Of a DNA stretch of 64,000 nucleotides, positions 15,856 through 23,945 are shown piece after piece. Source of the DNA: Balneolaceae bacterium UBA3186 (GTDB lineage: Bacteria > Bacteroidota > Rhodothermia > Balneolales > Balneolaceae); assembly GCA_002364085.1 (NCBI GenBank), contig DEXK01000006.1:84948-148947 (forward strand), read 5' to 3'. The number at the start of each line of letters is the position of its first letter. The stretch's first letter is position 1. A program made the translations under genes and the position numbers. The notes beneath the pieces were generated by a model. That model had not been told where the DNA came from and searched no databases. It worked only from the letters and a program-made list of their open reading frames with translations.

Positions 15856-16265
15856 CTAAAACATTTATAGATTCTGATATTTTCCTGGATGTAATTCTAG
15901 ATCGAAAACCTTATGCAAAGAATTCCTCTAAAATATTTGATCAAGCCATTTATAAAAATATATCTTTGTACACTTCTGCCGTTTGTTTTGCTAACATTTA
16001 TTACATAGCTAGCAAAAACATAGGAAAGGTAAAAGCAAAAAAGCTAATTACTGAATTCAAAACATTATTCGAAGTAATTCCTACTTCTGATCGGGCTATC
16101 CATTTAGCAATACAATCTTCTTTTACTGATATTGAAGATGCAATACAATATTACACAGCTGTAGAAAACAGATTAGATTTAATTATAACCAGAAATAAAA
16201 AACATTTTAAACATTCTGAAATACCCGTGCTCAATCCCACACAGTATTTAGCAACTTTGATCTAG
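15852..16265 (+). CDS. PIN-domain ribonuclease toxin (VapC-like)
   Basis: 137 residues with the PIN fold. Acidic active-site residues expected of VapC nucleases are present: Asp in TFIDSDIFLDVILDR near residues 7-12, Glu or Asp in the middle (SFTDIEDAIQYYTAVENRLDLIITRN, where Asp of DIEDAIQ and Asp of LDLIITRN align with the metal site), and the closing LIITRNKKHFKHSEIPVLNP, which is the typical end of this family. Likely cleaves RNA when free of its antitoxin. Its last four bases overlap the 3' end of the essential gene prfA on the opposite strand, so loss of the toxin by simple deletion is constrained. Confidence 0.87.
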   Translation: MTKTFIDSDIFLDVILDRKPYAKNSSKIFDQAIYKNISLYTSAVCFANIYYIASKNIGKVKAKKLITEFKTLFEVIPTSDRAIHLAIQSSFTDIEDAIQYYTAVENRLDLIITRNKKHFKHSEIPVLNPTQYLATLI

Positions 16266-17341
16266 TCCTCTACCAGCTCGTTCAGTTTATCCAGATTATC
16301 CTGAACACGGAGTGCATCAATAGCTTCATGAAGATCGCCTTTCATGATGTTGTCTAAATTATACAGCGTAAGATTAATTCTGTGATCGGTAAATCGTCCT
16401 TGTGGGAAATTATAAGTACGGATCTTAGCGGAACGATCACCAGTTGAGACCTGACTTTTTCTTTCAGCCGCTCTCGCCTTTTCTTTCTTTTCCAGTTCAA
16501 TATCATACATCTTTGAACGAAGCATGGTCATTGCTTTTTCCTTATTCTGATGCTGTGAACGCTCTTCCTGACATTCAACCACGATTCCTGTCGGCTCATG
16601 CGTAATTCTGATTGCGGAATCCGTTTTGTTTACATGCTGACCACCAGCTCCACTTGCCCGAAAAGTATCAATTCTCAGATCTGCTGTGTTGATATCAACG
16701 TCTACTTCTTCTACCTCCGGAAGAACCGCTACCGTTGCAGCTGATGTATGCACTCTGCCCTGACTTTCAGTTGCAGGAACTCTTTGTACCCGGTGAACTC
16801 CGGATTCGTATTTCATCTTCCCGAAAACCTCATTTCCTTCCAGAGAAAACACGATTTCTTTGTAGCCGCCTTTATCTGATTCAGTGATACTCATTAAACT
16901 CATTTTCCAATTTTGAGAATCAGCATAGCGTCTGTACATATCAAACAGATCTCCCGCAAAAATAGCAGCCTCATCTCCACCTGTTCCGGCTCTTACCTCA
17001 ATTATCGCATTTTTGGAATCTTCAGGATCTTTAGGAACCAATTTCATCTTGATGTCATCTTCAAGCTTGGCTAATTGCTCCTTGATCTCTTTGTTTTCTT
17101 CCTTAGCCATTTCAGTTATCTCGGCATCCTCATCCATTTCGATGAGTTCCTTGTTTCCTTCCTGTCGATCATGCAGATCTTTCCAACTGTCGTAATCTTG
17201 TACTAATTCTTCGAGATCGCTTCTCTCTTTGGTCAGCTCAGTATATTTATCAGGATCATCAAAAACCGAAGGATCGCTCATTGCTGCGTTCACTTCTTCA
17301 AATCTTGATTTTATCTGCTTTAATTTTTCTTCTATATCCAT
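16262..17341 (-). CDS. prfA: Peptide chain release factor 1
   Basis: 359 residues, normal RF1 length. It recognises UAA and UAG in the ribosomal A site and triggers peptide release. The recognition tripeptide region RVQRVPATESQGRVHTSA contains PAT, as in RF1 (RF2 has SPF). The catalytic loop is GAGGQHVNKTDSAIR with the universally conserved GGQ. The C-terminal domain shows DRSAKIRTYNFPQGRFTDHR. The usual partner gene for GGQ methylation, prmC, is not adjacent here. It converges with the PIN toxin gene with a 4-base overlap. Confidence 0.97.
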   Translation of the reverse strand: MDIEEKLKQIKSRFEEVNAAMSDPSVFDDPDKYTELTKERSDLEELVQDYDSWKDLHDRQEGNKELIEMDEDAEITEMAKEENKEIKEQLAKLEDDIKMKLVPKDPEDSKNAIIEVRAGTGGDEAAIFAGDLFDMYRRYADSQNWKMSLMSITESDKGGYKEIVFSLEGNEVFGKMKYESGVHRVQRVPATESQGRVHTSAATVAVLPEVEEVDVDINTADLRIDTFRASGAGGQHVNKTDSAIRITHEPTGIVVECQEERSQHQNKEKAMTMLRSKMYDIELEKKEKARAAERKSQVSTGDRSAKIRTYNFPQGRFTDHRINLTLYNLDNIMKGDLHEAIDALRVQDNLDKLNELVED

Positions 17342-17387
17342 GTACTATCTGTCGACTACTTTTATTTATAAGGTAAGAATATAGAAG

Positions 17388-17750
17388 TTAGGAGTTAAGA
17401 ATCTTTTTTCGATAAGCTCTGAGCATTTTACTTACTTCCATCAGATTTGAGATTAATACTCCTGTCTCAGCATAGTTAAGATCCTGACATAGAATCAAAT
17501 AGTAATGACACTCTTCCAGCGATCCCTGAGATATATTATAGAATCTGGCTTTATCTTTATCCGTTCTTTTTCTAAAACCTTCTGCGATATTTGCAGCAAT
17601 TGAAACTGCTGCTCTTCTTAGTTGCGAAGTTAAACCATAAATCTCTGTTTTTGGAAAATTTTCAGACATTCTATAAACATCCAAAACAAATTGGTGAGAC
17701 TTTTGCCAAACAATTAGATCTTTAAAACTTTGAGCTGGTTTATTATTCAT
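17388..17750 (-). CDS. Four-helix bundle protein (23S rRNA intervening-sequence family)
   Basis: 120 residues. Family signatures are FKDLIVWQKSHQFVLDVYRMSENFP, YGLTSQLRRAAVSIAANIAEGF and a C-terminal helix pair containing SLEECHYYLILCQDLNY. These match the small four-helix bundle proteins first met in intervening sequences of 23S rRNA genes, and later found as free-standing chromosomal genes in Bacteroidota. Here there is no rRNA nearby, so it is a solitary copy. Its function is not established; some relatives sit in diversity-generating retroelements as accessory proteins, but no reverse transcriptase is seen here. It is divergent from purK with a short gap. Confidence 0.88.
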   Translation of the reverse strand: MNNKPAQSFKDLIVWQKSHQFVLDVYRMSENFPKTEIYGLTSQLRRAAVSIAANIAEGFRKRTDKDKARFYNISQGSLEECHYYLILCQDLNYAETGVLISNLMEVSKMLRAYRKKILNS

Positions 17751-17818
17751 AATATCCCCCTACATTCTAAATTCTACTTTCTGTATCTTAAGTTTAAAAC
17801 AACCAAAATCTATTAAAG

Positions 17819-18976
17819 TTGATAAATTCATTAAAAGCAACAACAAAACTCGGTTTTTTAGGTGCAGGACAACTTGCCCGAATGAGCGCTCTCGAAGCTT
17901 TTAAATTAGGAATTCAGGTAGCCGTTTTTTCTGATCGGACTGAGAACGAACCCGTTCAGTTTATGACTCCATTCTCTGCTTCAGGCTCTTTTGATTCTGT
18001 TGATGATATGGTTGAATTTGCTAAAGGTTGTGATGTTATCACTTTAGAAAATGAGTTCATCAGTTCCGAAATTCTTCAGGAAGTTCAGGATAAAAGTGGC
18101 ACACCGATATTTCCATCCCCGAAAAGTTTTTCATTGATCGAGAATAAGCTGATCGAAAAACAAACCTTTGAAACTGCAGGGATTCCGGTGACTCCTTATG
18201 AACTAGTCAGAACAGAATCAGATCTGAAAGAATTCGGAAGTGTACATGGCTGGCCTTATTTACTAAAGTCTTCTAAAGGTGGTTACGATGGCTATGGAAA
18301 TGAAACGGTTCGGAATCTCGAATCTGCAATAGGAGCATTTGAAAAACTTGGCGGTAACAAAAACCGAGATATCTTAGCAGAAGCATTTGTACCGTTTACT
18401 AAAGAAATTGCCGTTCAGGTTGCACGCAATGAAACAGGAACAGTGGTTTATCCTTGTTGTGAAACAGTGCAGGAAAATCATATTTGCGTTGCAGTTCTTT
18501 CTCCCGCTCCGATCGAAGATAAGCATCAGAAAAAAGCTCAGGAACTTGCTGTAAAAGCAGTTGAAGCCATTGACGGAAAAGGAATTTATGCATTCGAATT
18601 TTTTCTGACAGAAGACGGTAATATTCTTCTAAATGAATCAGCTCCAAGACCACACAACTCAGGGCATTATTCTATTGAAGGATGTATCTCATCTCAATTT
18701 GAAAATCATGTACGAGCTGTACTTGGACTTCCACTTGGTTCAACAAAAATGAATGCTCCATCAGTTGCGATGATCAATTTATTGGGAACACACAATCGTC
18801 CGGCAGAAGCTGATAACATAAAGAAGGGATTAGAAACTGAAAACGGACATCTTCATGTTTATGGGAAAGTGCAGAGTAAAGTAGGTAGAAAAATGGCTCA
18901 CTACACTTTGCTTGGGGATGATTTGGGAGCTGTTTACAAAAGAGCTAAAGAAGTATCGTCGAAAATTGAAATTTAA
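17819..18976 (+). CDS. purK: 5-(carboxyamino)imidazole ribonucleotide synthase
   Basis: 385 residues. With ATP and bicarbonate it carboxylates AIR to N5-CAIR in purine synthesis. The N-terminus KLGFLGAGQLARMSALEA is the family landmark and must be included, so translation starts at the TTG at 17819; an in-frame stop lies at 17795 and no ATG is available between. ATP-grasp features are YLLKSSKGGYDGYGN, EAFVPFTKEIAVQVARN, and FLTEDGNILLNESAPRPHNSGHYSIEG. It precedes purE, which makes CAIR from its product. A 97-base gap with a dispersed repeat separates the two, so co-transcription is likely but not certain. Confidence 0.95.
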   Translation: MINSLKATTKLGFLGAGQLARMSALEAFKLGIQVAVFSDRTENEPVQFMTPFSASGSFDSVDDMVEFAKGCDVITLENEFISSEILQEVQDKSGTPIFPSPKSFSLIENKLIEKQTFETAGIPVTPYELVRTESDLKEFGSVHGWPYLLKSSKGGYDGYGNETVRNLESAIGAFEKLGGNKNRDILAEAFVPFTKEIAVQVARNETGTVVYPCCETVQENHICVAVLSPAPIEDKHQKKAQELAVKAVEAIDGKGIYAFEFFLTEDGNILLNESAPRPHNSGHYSIEGCISSQFENHVRAVLGLPLGSTKMNAPSVAMINLLGTHNRPAEADNIKKGLETENGHLHVYGKVQSKVGRKMAHYTLLGDDLGAVYKRAKEVSSKIEI

Positions 18977-19000
18977 TTAATAGATTATAGGCCTTACAAA

Positions 19001-19025
19001 GATCCTGAAACAAGTTCAGGATGAC
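19001..19025. repeat. CTGAAACAAGTTCAGG-type dispersed palindrome between purK and purE
   Basis: ATCCTGAA/TTCAGGAT arms flank ACAAG. This sequence is a widespread intergenic repeat in many bacterial genomes (from memory). There is no T-run, so it probably does not end transcription between the two purine genes. Confidence 0.65.
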
Positions 19026-19073
19026 CTGATTTATTTATTACATTCAATACAATTAATAAAAAATCCTTTAATA

Positions 19074-19559
19074 ATGAGCAATCCGATCATTGGCGTAGTA
19101 ATGGGCAGCGACAGCGACTGGCCCACCATGAAACAAGCAACAGATATTCTGGATCAATTTGGTGTCAGCTACGAAAAAAAAGTGGTTTCCGCTCACCGTA
19201 CTCCAAATGATATGGCTGATTATGGGGAAACAGCTCGTGACCGTGGATTACAAATAATTATAGCCGGGGCCGGTGGAGCCGCACACCTTCCGGGAATGCT
19301 GGCAAGCCATACCACTTTACCAGTAATCGGAGTTCCTATTCAAACTTCTGCTTTAGGTGGGTTGGATAGTCTGTATTCCATCGTTCAAATGCCGAACGGA
19401 ATCCCGGTTGCTACAGTAGCTATTGGAAAAGCACAAAATGCTGGTTTACTGGCTTTAAGAATGTTAAGTATGAATGATTCCGGTATTGCAGATAAACTGG
19501 CTGATTACCATGCAAATCTTGCTGATGAGAGTAGAGAGAAGACTAAGAATCTCACTTAA
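19074..19559 (+). CDS. purE: N5-carboxyaminoimidazole ribonucleotide mutase
   Basis: 161 residues, typical class I PurE. It converts N5-CAIR to CAIR. Signature segments are IGVVMGSDSDWPTMKQA near residues 5-21 (the SDSDW mutase motif), VVSAHRTPNDM with the catalytic His, IIAGAGGAAHLPGMLAS, and VPIQTSALGGLDSLYSIVQMP. The purK-purE pair fits the two-step bacterial route rather than the one-step class II enzyme of animals. The end is followed by a 151-base gap (19560-19710) in which I see no repeat or terminator. Confidence 0.97.
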   Translation: MSNPIIGVVMGSDSDWPTMKQATDILDQFGVSYEKKVVSAHRTPNDMADYGETARDRGLQIIIAGAGGAAHLPGMLASHTTLPVIGVPIQTSALGGLDSLYSIVQMPNGIPVATVAIGKAQNAGLLALRMLSMNDSGIADKLADYHANLADESREKTKNLT

Positions 19560-19710
19560 ACTACTTCAACAAAAATAATTGGCGATACGATAATTTAAGC
19601 GTACTTTATGCATGGATTGGTTCTGATATCTCGACTACGGTATTGAACTACTTGGGTTTAGGGTTGTTCTGATCATTCCGAAATTTAGTTTTAACAAGAT
19701 ATATACACAC

Positions 19711-19965
19711 ATGAACATTTATGTAGGGAACCTTAGTTACGGAGTTTCTGAAGACAATTTACGGGAAGTATTTGAAGCTTATGGAGAAGTAAGCTCTTGC
19801 AAAGTAATCACTGACAAATATTCCGGCCGTTCAAAAGGCTTTGGGTTTGTTGAGATGGATAATGATTCAGAAGCACAAGCAGCTATTGATCAATTAGACG
19901 GAGCAGAAATCGACGGACGTGCAGTTCGTGTAAACGAAGCGCGACCAAGAGAAGACAAAAAGTAA
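19711..19965 (+). CDS. Single RRM RNA-binding protein
   Basis: 84 residues forming one RNA-recognition motif. RNP2 is IYVGNL (residues 3-8) and RNP1 is RSKGFGFVEM (about residues 41-50), both with the aromatic residues needed to stack on RNA bases. The short basic/acidic tail ARPREDKK replaces the glycine-rich tail of the cyanobacterial Rbp and plant homologues. Small RRM proteins of this type are common in Bacteroidota and are suspected of global mRNA binding. It has its own 151-base leader and a strong terminator, so is probably monocistronic. Confidence 0.92.
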   Translation: MNIYVGNLSYGVSEDNLREVFEAYGEVSSCKVITDKYSGRSKGFGFVEMDNDSEAQAAIDQLDGAEIDGRAVRVNEARPREDKK

Positions 19966-19992
19966 CAAGCTTTTTCTCTTTAAAACGACTTT

Positions 19993-20023
19993 AACCCGAT
20001 CTGAAAACAGGTCGGGTTTTTTT
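19993..20023 (+). terminator. Rho-independent terminator after the RRM gene
   Basis: AACCCGATCTG/CAGGTCGGGTT stem (one G-T pair) with AAAA loop and a run of seven T's. The stem sequence is nearly the same as the terminator at 22353-22387. Confidence 0.9.
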
Positions 20024-20105
20024 GTGCCTGAATTTTTGGTAACATTTTTTCTTTGATTCAGTATTACTCAACCGTAATAAAAACTTAAATCAATGGAGCA
20101 GAATC

Positions 20106-20426
20106 ATGATCATGTCAACAACTAACAATTTAGACGGAAGAGAAGTCAAAAAATATCTGGGAGTAGTAACCGGTGAAGCTATATTGGGAGCTAATATCTT
20201 TAAAGATTTCTTTGCGGGTATAAGAGACATTGTTGGAGGCCGTTCAGCTGCTTACGAACGTGAACTGCAGGAAGCCAGAAGATTAGCATTCGGTGAAATG
20301 GAAGACAAAGCATCCAGAGTAGGCGCAACTGCAATTATCGGAATAGATATTGATTACGAGACAATTGGAGCTAACGGAAGCATGTTGATGGTTTCCGTAA
20401 GCGGAACTGCTGTACTTGCTGAATAG
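20106..20426 (+). CDS. UPF0145/YbjQ-family protein
   Basis: 106 residues. The fold-defining pieces are GREVKKYLGVVTGEAILGANIF, GRSAAYERELQEARRLAFGEMEDKA and VGATAIIGIDIDYETIG, characteristic of the YbjQ family, also called putative heavy-metal-binding domain, which assembles as a pentamer in solved structures. No biochemical role is established. The more usual start is the Met at residue 3 (position 20112, MSTTNN); the first two residues may not be translated. It is flanked by a terminator upstream and a palindromic repeat downstream. Confidence 0.88.
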   Translation: MIMSTTNNLDGREVKKYLGVVTGEAILGANIFKDFFAGIRDIVGGRSAAYERELQEARRLAFGEMEDKASRVGATAIIGIDIDYETIGANGSMLMVSVSGTAVLAE

Positions 20427-20433
20427 GATCTAA

Positions 20434-20476
20434 CCACAGAGAACACTGAGTTTAACATTCTCTGTGATCTCTGTGG
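20434..20476. repeat. CCACAGAG...CTCTGTGG inverted repeat between convergent genes
   Basis: CCACAGAGAACACTGAG faces CTCTGTGATCTCTGTGG. It resembles the common CTCTGTG-type dispersed repeat. Lying between the ends of the YbjQ-like gene and dnaJ, the hairpin could help end transcription from both sides, though T-runs are absent. Confidence 0.6.
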
Positions 20477-20484
20477 ATTATCGC

Positions 20485-21663
20485 CTACCCAAAAACATCT
20501 TTCATTTTCGAGAAGAAACCCTTTTCCTGCTGTTTCATATTTACAGCATCGAAGTTTTCTGATTCTCTAAAACTTTCCATTGCCTTACGTTGTGCTGCAG
20601 TAAGATCACTAGGCATATAAACATTTACTCTAAGCAATTGGTCGCCTGTTCCTGAATTATTCAATCCAACTATTCCTTTGCCTCGCATGCGAAGAAGTTT
20701 TCCAGGCTGAGTTCCTTCTTCGATCTTGAGTTTAGCTTTTCCTTTAAGTGTCGGCACCTGAACTTCAGTTCCTAACACTGCATCAGGTATACTTAAATTT
20801 AAGTTGTAGTAGATATTATTTCCTTCTCTTTCAAAATGCTCATGCTCTTTTTCTTCAATAAGAACAATAAGATCTCCGGCAGGTCCACCTCTTCTTCCTG
20901 CATTTCCTTGACTGCGAAGTGTAATATAATTTCCATTAGAAACGCCTGAAGGAATATTGATCTTAACGGTTTCTTCTCCTTTGATTCTTCCTTCTCCTGC
21001 ACATTTAGAGCACTTGTTCTTAATGATTCTTCCATCACCACTACACGTAGGACATGGTTGTACATTTACCATTTGACCAAGCATAGTTCTTGTTACTTGA
21101 CGAACTTCTCCCATTCCATTGCAAGTTCCACAAGTTTCAAAATCTGAATCTGTCTCCGCGCCGGTACCTGTACATTTATCACAAACCAGCTGCTTCTTGA
21201 TCTTTAACTTCTTTTCTGTACCAAAAGCGATTTCATTCAGCTCAAGTGGCATTCTGATCTTCATGTCAGAGCCCGGAGTTCCCGGCTGACGTCTTCCACC
21301 TCTTCCTCTGGATTGTCCACCAAAATTTTGTTCTCCGAAAAATCCGCTTCCGAAAATATCACCGAAGCGACTGAAAATATCTTCGAAGCCCATTCCATCG
21401 AAATCAACTCCTCCGCCGCCGAAACCACCTTGATTACCGTTCACTCCGGCATGGCCGTATTGGTCGTAACGAGCTCTCTTTTGTGGATCTCTGAGTACTT
21501 CGTAAGCTTCCGATGCTTCTTTAAATTTCTTTTCTGCTTCGGCATCCCCTTTATTTCTGTCCGGGTGATATTTCATAGCCTTTTTACGATAAGCTTTTTT
21601 CAGCTCCGCTTCAGAAGCTCCTTTGTCAACTTCAAGTATTTCGTAATAATCTCTGTTTGTCAT
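20485..21663 (-). CDS. dnaJ: Chaperone DnaJ
   Basis: 392 residues, a class I J-protein. Domains in order: J domain (residues 1-70) with the HPD loop in MKYHPDRNKGD; a Gly/Phe-rich linker (about 75-130); the zinc-binding region with four CxxCxGxG repeats (CDKCTGTG, CGTCNGMG, CPTCSGDG, CSKCAGEG); and the substrate-binding C-terminal domains (GTEVQVPTLKGKAKLKIEEGTQPGKLLRMRGKG). It stimulates DnaK ATPase and delivers unfolded clients. It follows grpE after 2 bases; dnaK itself is not in the window. Confidence 0.98.
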   Translation of the reverse strand: MTNRDYYEILEVDKGASEAELKKAYRKKAMKYHPDRNKGDAEAEKKFKEASEAYEVLRDPQKRARYDQYGHAGVNGNQGGFGGGGVDFDGMGFEDIFSRFGDIFGSGFFGEQNFGGQSRGRGGRRQPGTPGSDMKIRMPLELNEIAFGTEKKLKIKKQLVCDKCTGTGAETDSDFETCGTCNGMGEVRQVTRTMLGQMVNVQPCPTCSGDGRIIKNKCSKCAGEGRIKGEETVKINIPSGVSNGNYITLRSQGNAGRRGGPAGDLIVLIEEKEHEHFEREGNNIYYNLNLSIPDAVLGTEVQVPTLKGKAKLKIEEGTQPGKLLRMRGKGIVGLNNSGTGDQLLRVNVYMPSDLTAAQRKAMESFRESENFDAVNMKQQEKGFFSKMKDVFG

Positions 21664-21665
21664 AT

Positions 21666-22247
21666 TTACTGGCTCACTATCACTTTAGCATGCTTAATTA
21701 CTTTTTCTCCCATTCTGTATCCTCTTTCAAGAACCTGAAGTACAGTATCACTTGGAGTCTTTTCATCTGTTGCAGGTTGACGTAATAAAGCGTCGTGAAG
21801 ATTCACGTCAAAAGGAACACCGGTATCATCTATCTTTTCAATACCATGTTTAGCTAAAATCTCAGCAAATTTTTGAGAAACCATTTCTACACCAGCAAGA
21901 AAATTCTCATCTACAGAGGAATCTTTACTTGCGTCCAAAGTTCTGAGCAGGTCATCATTTAACGGCAGAAAGTCTTGCATAGCTTCTGCTTTAACTTGTT
22001 CTCTTAGCTGATAACGTTCTTTTTGAACTCTCTTTCTAACATTTTCAAGCTCAGCAGCTTTTCTGAGCATGGTGTCTTTAACAACCGCTATTTCGGCTTC
22101 TAATTCTTCTATACGCAGTTCTTTCTCATCCTTAACCTCTTCATTAGAATCTTCTGAAGATATATTTTTACTGCTTTCTGCCTGATCTTCTTCAAGTACT
22201 TCCTTCTCAGAGTCTTCTAAAATTTCTTCGTGTTCTTTTTTACTCAT
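21666..22247 (-). CDS. grpE: Nucleotide exchange factor GrpE
   Basis: 193 residues. A long acidic, probably disordered N-terminus (residues 1-45, rich in Glu, Asp and Ser) is followed by the coiled-coil dimer helix LRIEELEAEIAVVKDTMLRKAAELENVRKRVQ and the C-terminal beta domain with GVEMVSQKFAEILAKHGIEKIDDTGVPFDVNLHDALL and VLERGYRMGEKVIKHAKVIVSQ. It releases ADP from DnaK. First gene of the grpE-dnaJ pair. No CIRCE element was seen upstream; a TAnnTTTG-type promoter candidate is at 22290-22320. Confidence 0.97.
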   Translation of the reverse strand: MSKKEHEEILEDSEKEVLEEDQAESSKNISSEDSNEEVKDEKELRIEELEAEIAVVKDTMLRKAAELENVRKRVQKERYQLREQVKAEAMQDFLPLNDDLLRTLDASKDSSVDENFLAGVEMVSQKFAEILAKHGIEKIDDTGVPFDVNLHDALLRQPATDEKTPSDTVLQVLERGYRMGEKVIKHAKVIVSQ

Positions 22248-22289
22248 TGATGTAATTAATGGGAGTTTTTATTTCTATAAAATTAATAG

Positions 22290-22320
22290 CAAATATAATG
22301 CCACCAAACACTTATTCACA
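22290..22320 (-). promoter_or_regulatory. Bacteroidota-type promoter candidate for grpE-dnaJ
   Basis: On the minus strand TATATTTG (22290-22297) matches the TAnnTTTG -7 box, with TGTG 19 bases upstream in place of the TTTG -33 box. The -7 box lies about 43 bases in front of the grpE start. Inference from consensus only. Confidence 0.45.
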
Positions 22321-22352
22321 GGAATTGTCATTCTTTCGGGATTATAAGACAT

Positions 22353-22387
22353 AAAAAAACCCGACCTGTGAGCAGGTCGGGTTTTTT
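22353..22387 (-). terminator. Rho-independent terminator of the TonB receptor/GDSL lipoprotein operon
   Basis: AACCCGACCTG/CAGGTCGGGTT stem with a TGAG-type loop; T-rich tracts on both sides mean it could work on either strand, and the gene ending at 22401 points into it. Confidence 0.9.
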
Positions 22388-22400
22388 AGAAAGAATCGAA

Positions 22401-23930
22401 TTATTGTTCACTAGCACAATCACCGGTACCACAAAGTGTAACACTAGCTTTGCTTAGAACATTAACTCTAGGAAGTGTAGCTCCAAAACCATCTTCAATT
22501 ACTTCTAACATTCCGTTCGCAATCAAAGCATTTCCTCTGGGATTAGGATGAACTCCATCTGTAGAAAGCACACCAGAAGGTGCAAAATCTGGGGTAAGAT
22601 CAACACCATCAATTGTTATTCCCGGAACTCCATCACTTAATCCAAACAGGTCATAAAACGCCCCATCTGCGGCGTTCGTATCATACAAAACTAGTCTGGA
22701 CGAGTTTGCTGCAACAGCAGATGCTATTGTTGCATTAAATTGTGCACGATTGGTTTCAATTTCAATTTGCTCGCTTGGGATAAGAACATATCTATCCTCC
22801 ACAGCATCTTGTAAACCATAAGCGCCTTCCCCAAAAGCATCAACTCCAAGAATAGCACCTAAAGAAAGCACTGTAAGATCTGTTGCTTCAGCTTGTCTTA
22901 GCGGTGGCAATCCGAATCCGCTTAGATCAGTTAATGTCTCATCTTCCATTACAAATGCATTTGCTCCTGCCGCGAAAACGATCTTTCGCCTGTCGGCTTC
23001 AGCCTGTGTAATTGCGTTTAAATTTGCAGCTTGTTGAACTCCATTATTATAGTCTGTATAACCTTGGTTTAAAGCAGCAGCAGTTTGTGCATCCAATGGA
23101 ATAGGATTATACGGTACTGCTCTAAAGTAGGCTAACCCTAAAATTGATGGAATATTAGCAACTACTCCATTTGCCGAAGTATTTCCCATCATCGTGTTTA
23201 TTACTCCATTGAACTGAGTGTCGAAATCACCTGGTGAAGTCAAAATTCCAGGATTCGAAGCTCCACCTGCCGCGTAGCCCAAAACGTCGTTAGTACCAAT
23301 CCACAATGAAAAGAAAGTTGGTTGTGCAGCTACTGCTTCGCCAATGATCGTAGATGTACCCGGATTTGCTGCGAATCTTGCATAAAATGGATTAAATGCC
23401 GGGTTTCCCGGATCATTAGGTCCTCCTGTAGCAGGAGTAAGTAATTGACCAACAACTATACCCGGAACTCCAAAGTTTTTAACGCTAGCACCTGTGTAAG
23501 CACCAATTGGATCTCCATTTATTGTTGGCGATGGACCTGGTATATCAGTATCAAGTTTAAAGCGCCCGAAAACTATTCCGTTAGCCGGATTTGTGACACT
23601 TGTATTGAATCCATTTGCAGAATTAATACTAGGTTGAGTAAAATCAATTCCACCATCAACTGTTGTTGCCAGTTGAGCAGACATCATAGCAGGAATAGAA
23701 TTATTTTGACCGGAGGTATACAACGCACCATCAGCATAACCAGCCATTAAAGAATTACCAATTGCTATAAAGTTTGAGAAATCTGCACTACCGGAAGAAT
23801 ATTCAGCCGGAGTTGGAAGAGGATTTTCTTCCAATTGATCATCGATTAACGAGTCTTCAATCCCATCGCAAGAATATGTGACAATTCCTGCAACAAGTAG
23901 TAATAAAAATAATTTATAAAATTTGTTCAT
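22401..23930 (-). CDS. SGNH/GDSL-type outer-membrane lipoprotein
   Basis: 509 residues. The signal peptide ends in VTYSCDGIED, a lipobox, so the protein is lipidated. The SGNH catalytic blocks are present: block I FIAIGNSLMAGYADG (GNSL in place of GDSL; the nucleophilic Ser is kept), block III LWIGTNDVLGYA, and block V STDGVHPNPRGNALIANGM with the Asp-x-x-His pair. A long insertion-rich middle separates blocks III and V. It is 15 bases downstream of a TonB receptor gene in the position where SusD-type lipoproteins usually sit, which suggests it processes or captures an ester-containing ligand at the receptor. Substrate unknown. Confidence 0.85.
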   Translation of the reverse strand: MNKFYKLFLLLLVAGIVTYSCDGIEDSLIDDQLEENPLPTPAEYSSGSADFSNFIAIGNSLMAGYADGALYTSGQNNSIPAMMSAQLATTVDGGIDFTQPSINSANGFNTSVTNPANGIVFGRFKLDTDIPGPSPTINGDPIGAYTGASVKNFGVPGIVVGQLLTPATGGPNDPGNPAFNPFYARFAANPGTSTIIGEAVAAQPTFFSLWIGTNDVLGYAAGGASNPGILTSPGDFDTQFNGVINTMMGNTSANGVVANIPSILGLAYFRAVPYNPIPLDAQTAAALNQGYTDYNNGVQQAANLNAITQAEADRRKIVFAAGANAFVMEDETLTDLSGFGLPPLRQAEATDLTVLSLGAILGVDAFGEGAYGLQDAVEDRYVLIPSEQIEIETNRAQFNATIASAVAANSSRLVLYDTNAADGAFYDLFGLSDGVPGITIDGVDLTPDFAPSGVLSTDGVHPNPRGNALIANGMLEVIEDGFGATLPRVNVLSKASVTLCGTGDCASEQ

Positions 23931-23945
23931 TGTTTTGTCCTTTTC

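Noticed and set aside
17388..17750. Diversity-generating retroelement suggested by the four-helix bundle protein
   Set aside because: No reverse transcriptase, template repeat or variable-region target is present nearby; the gene appears solitary.
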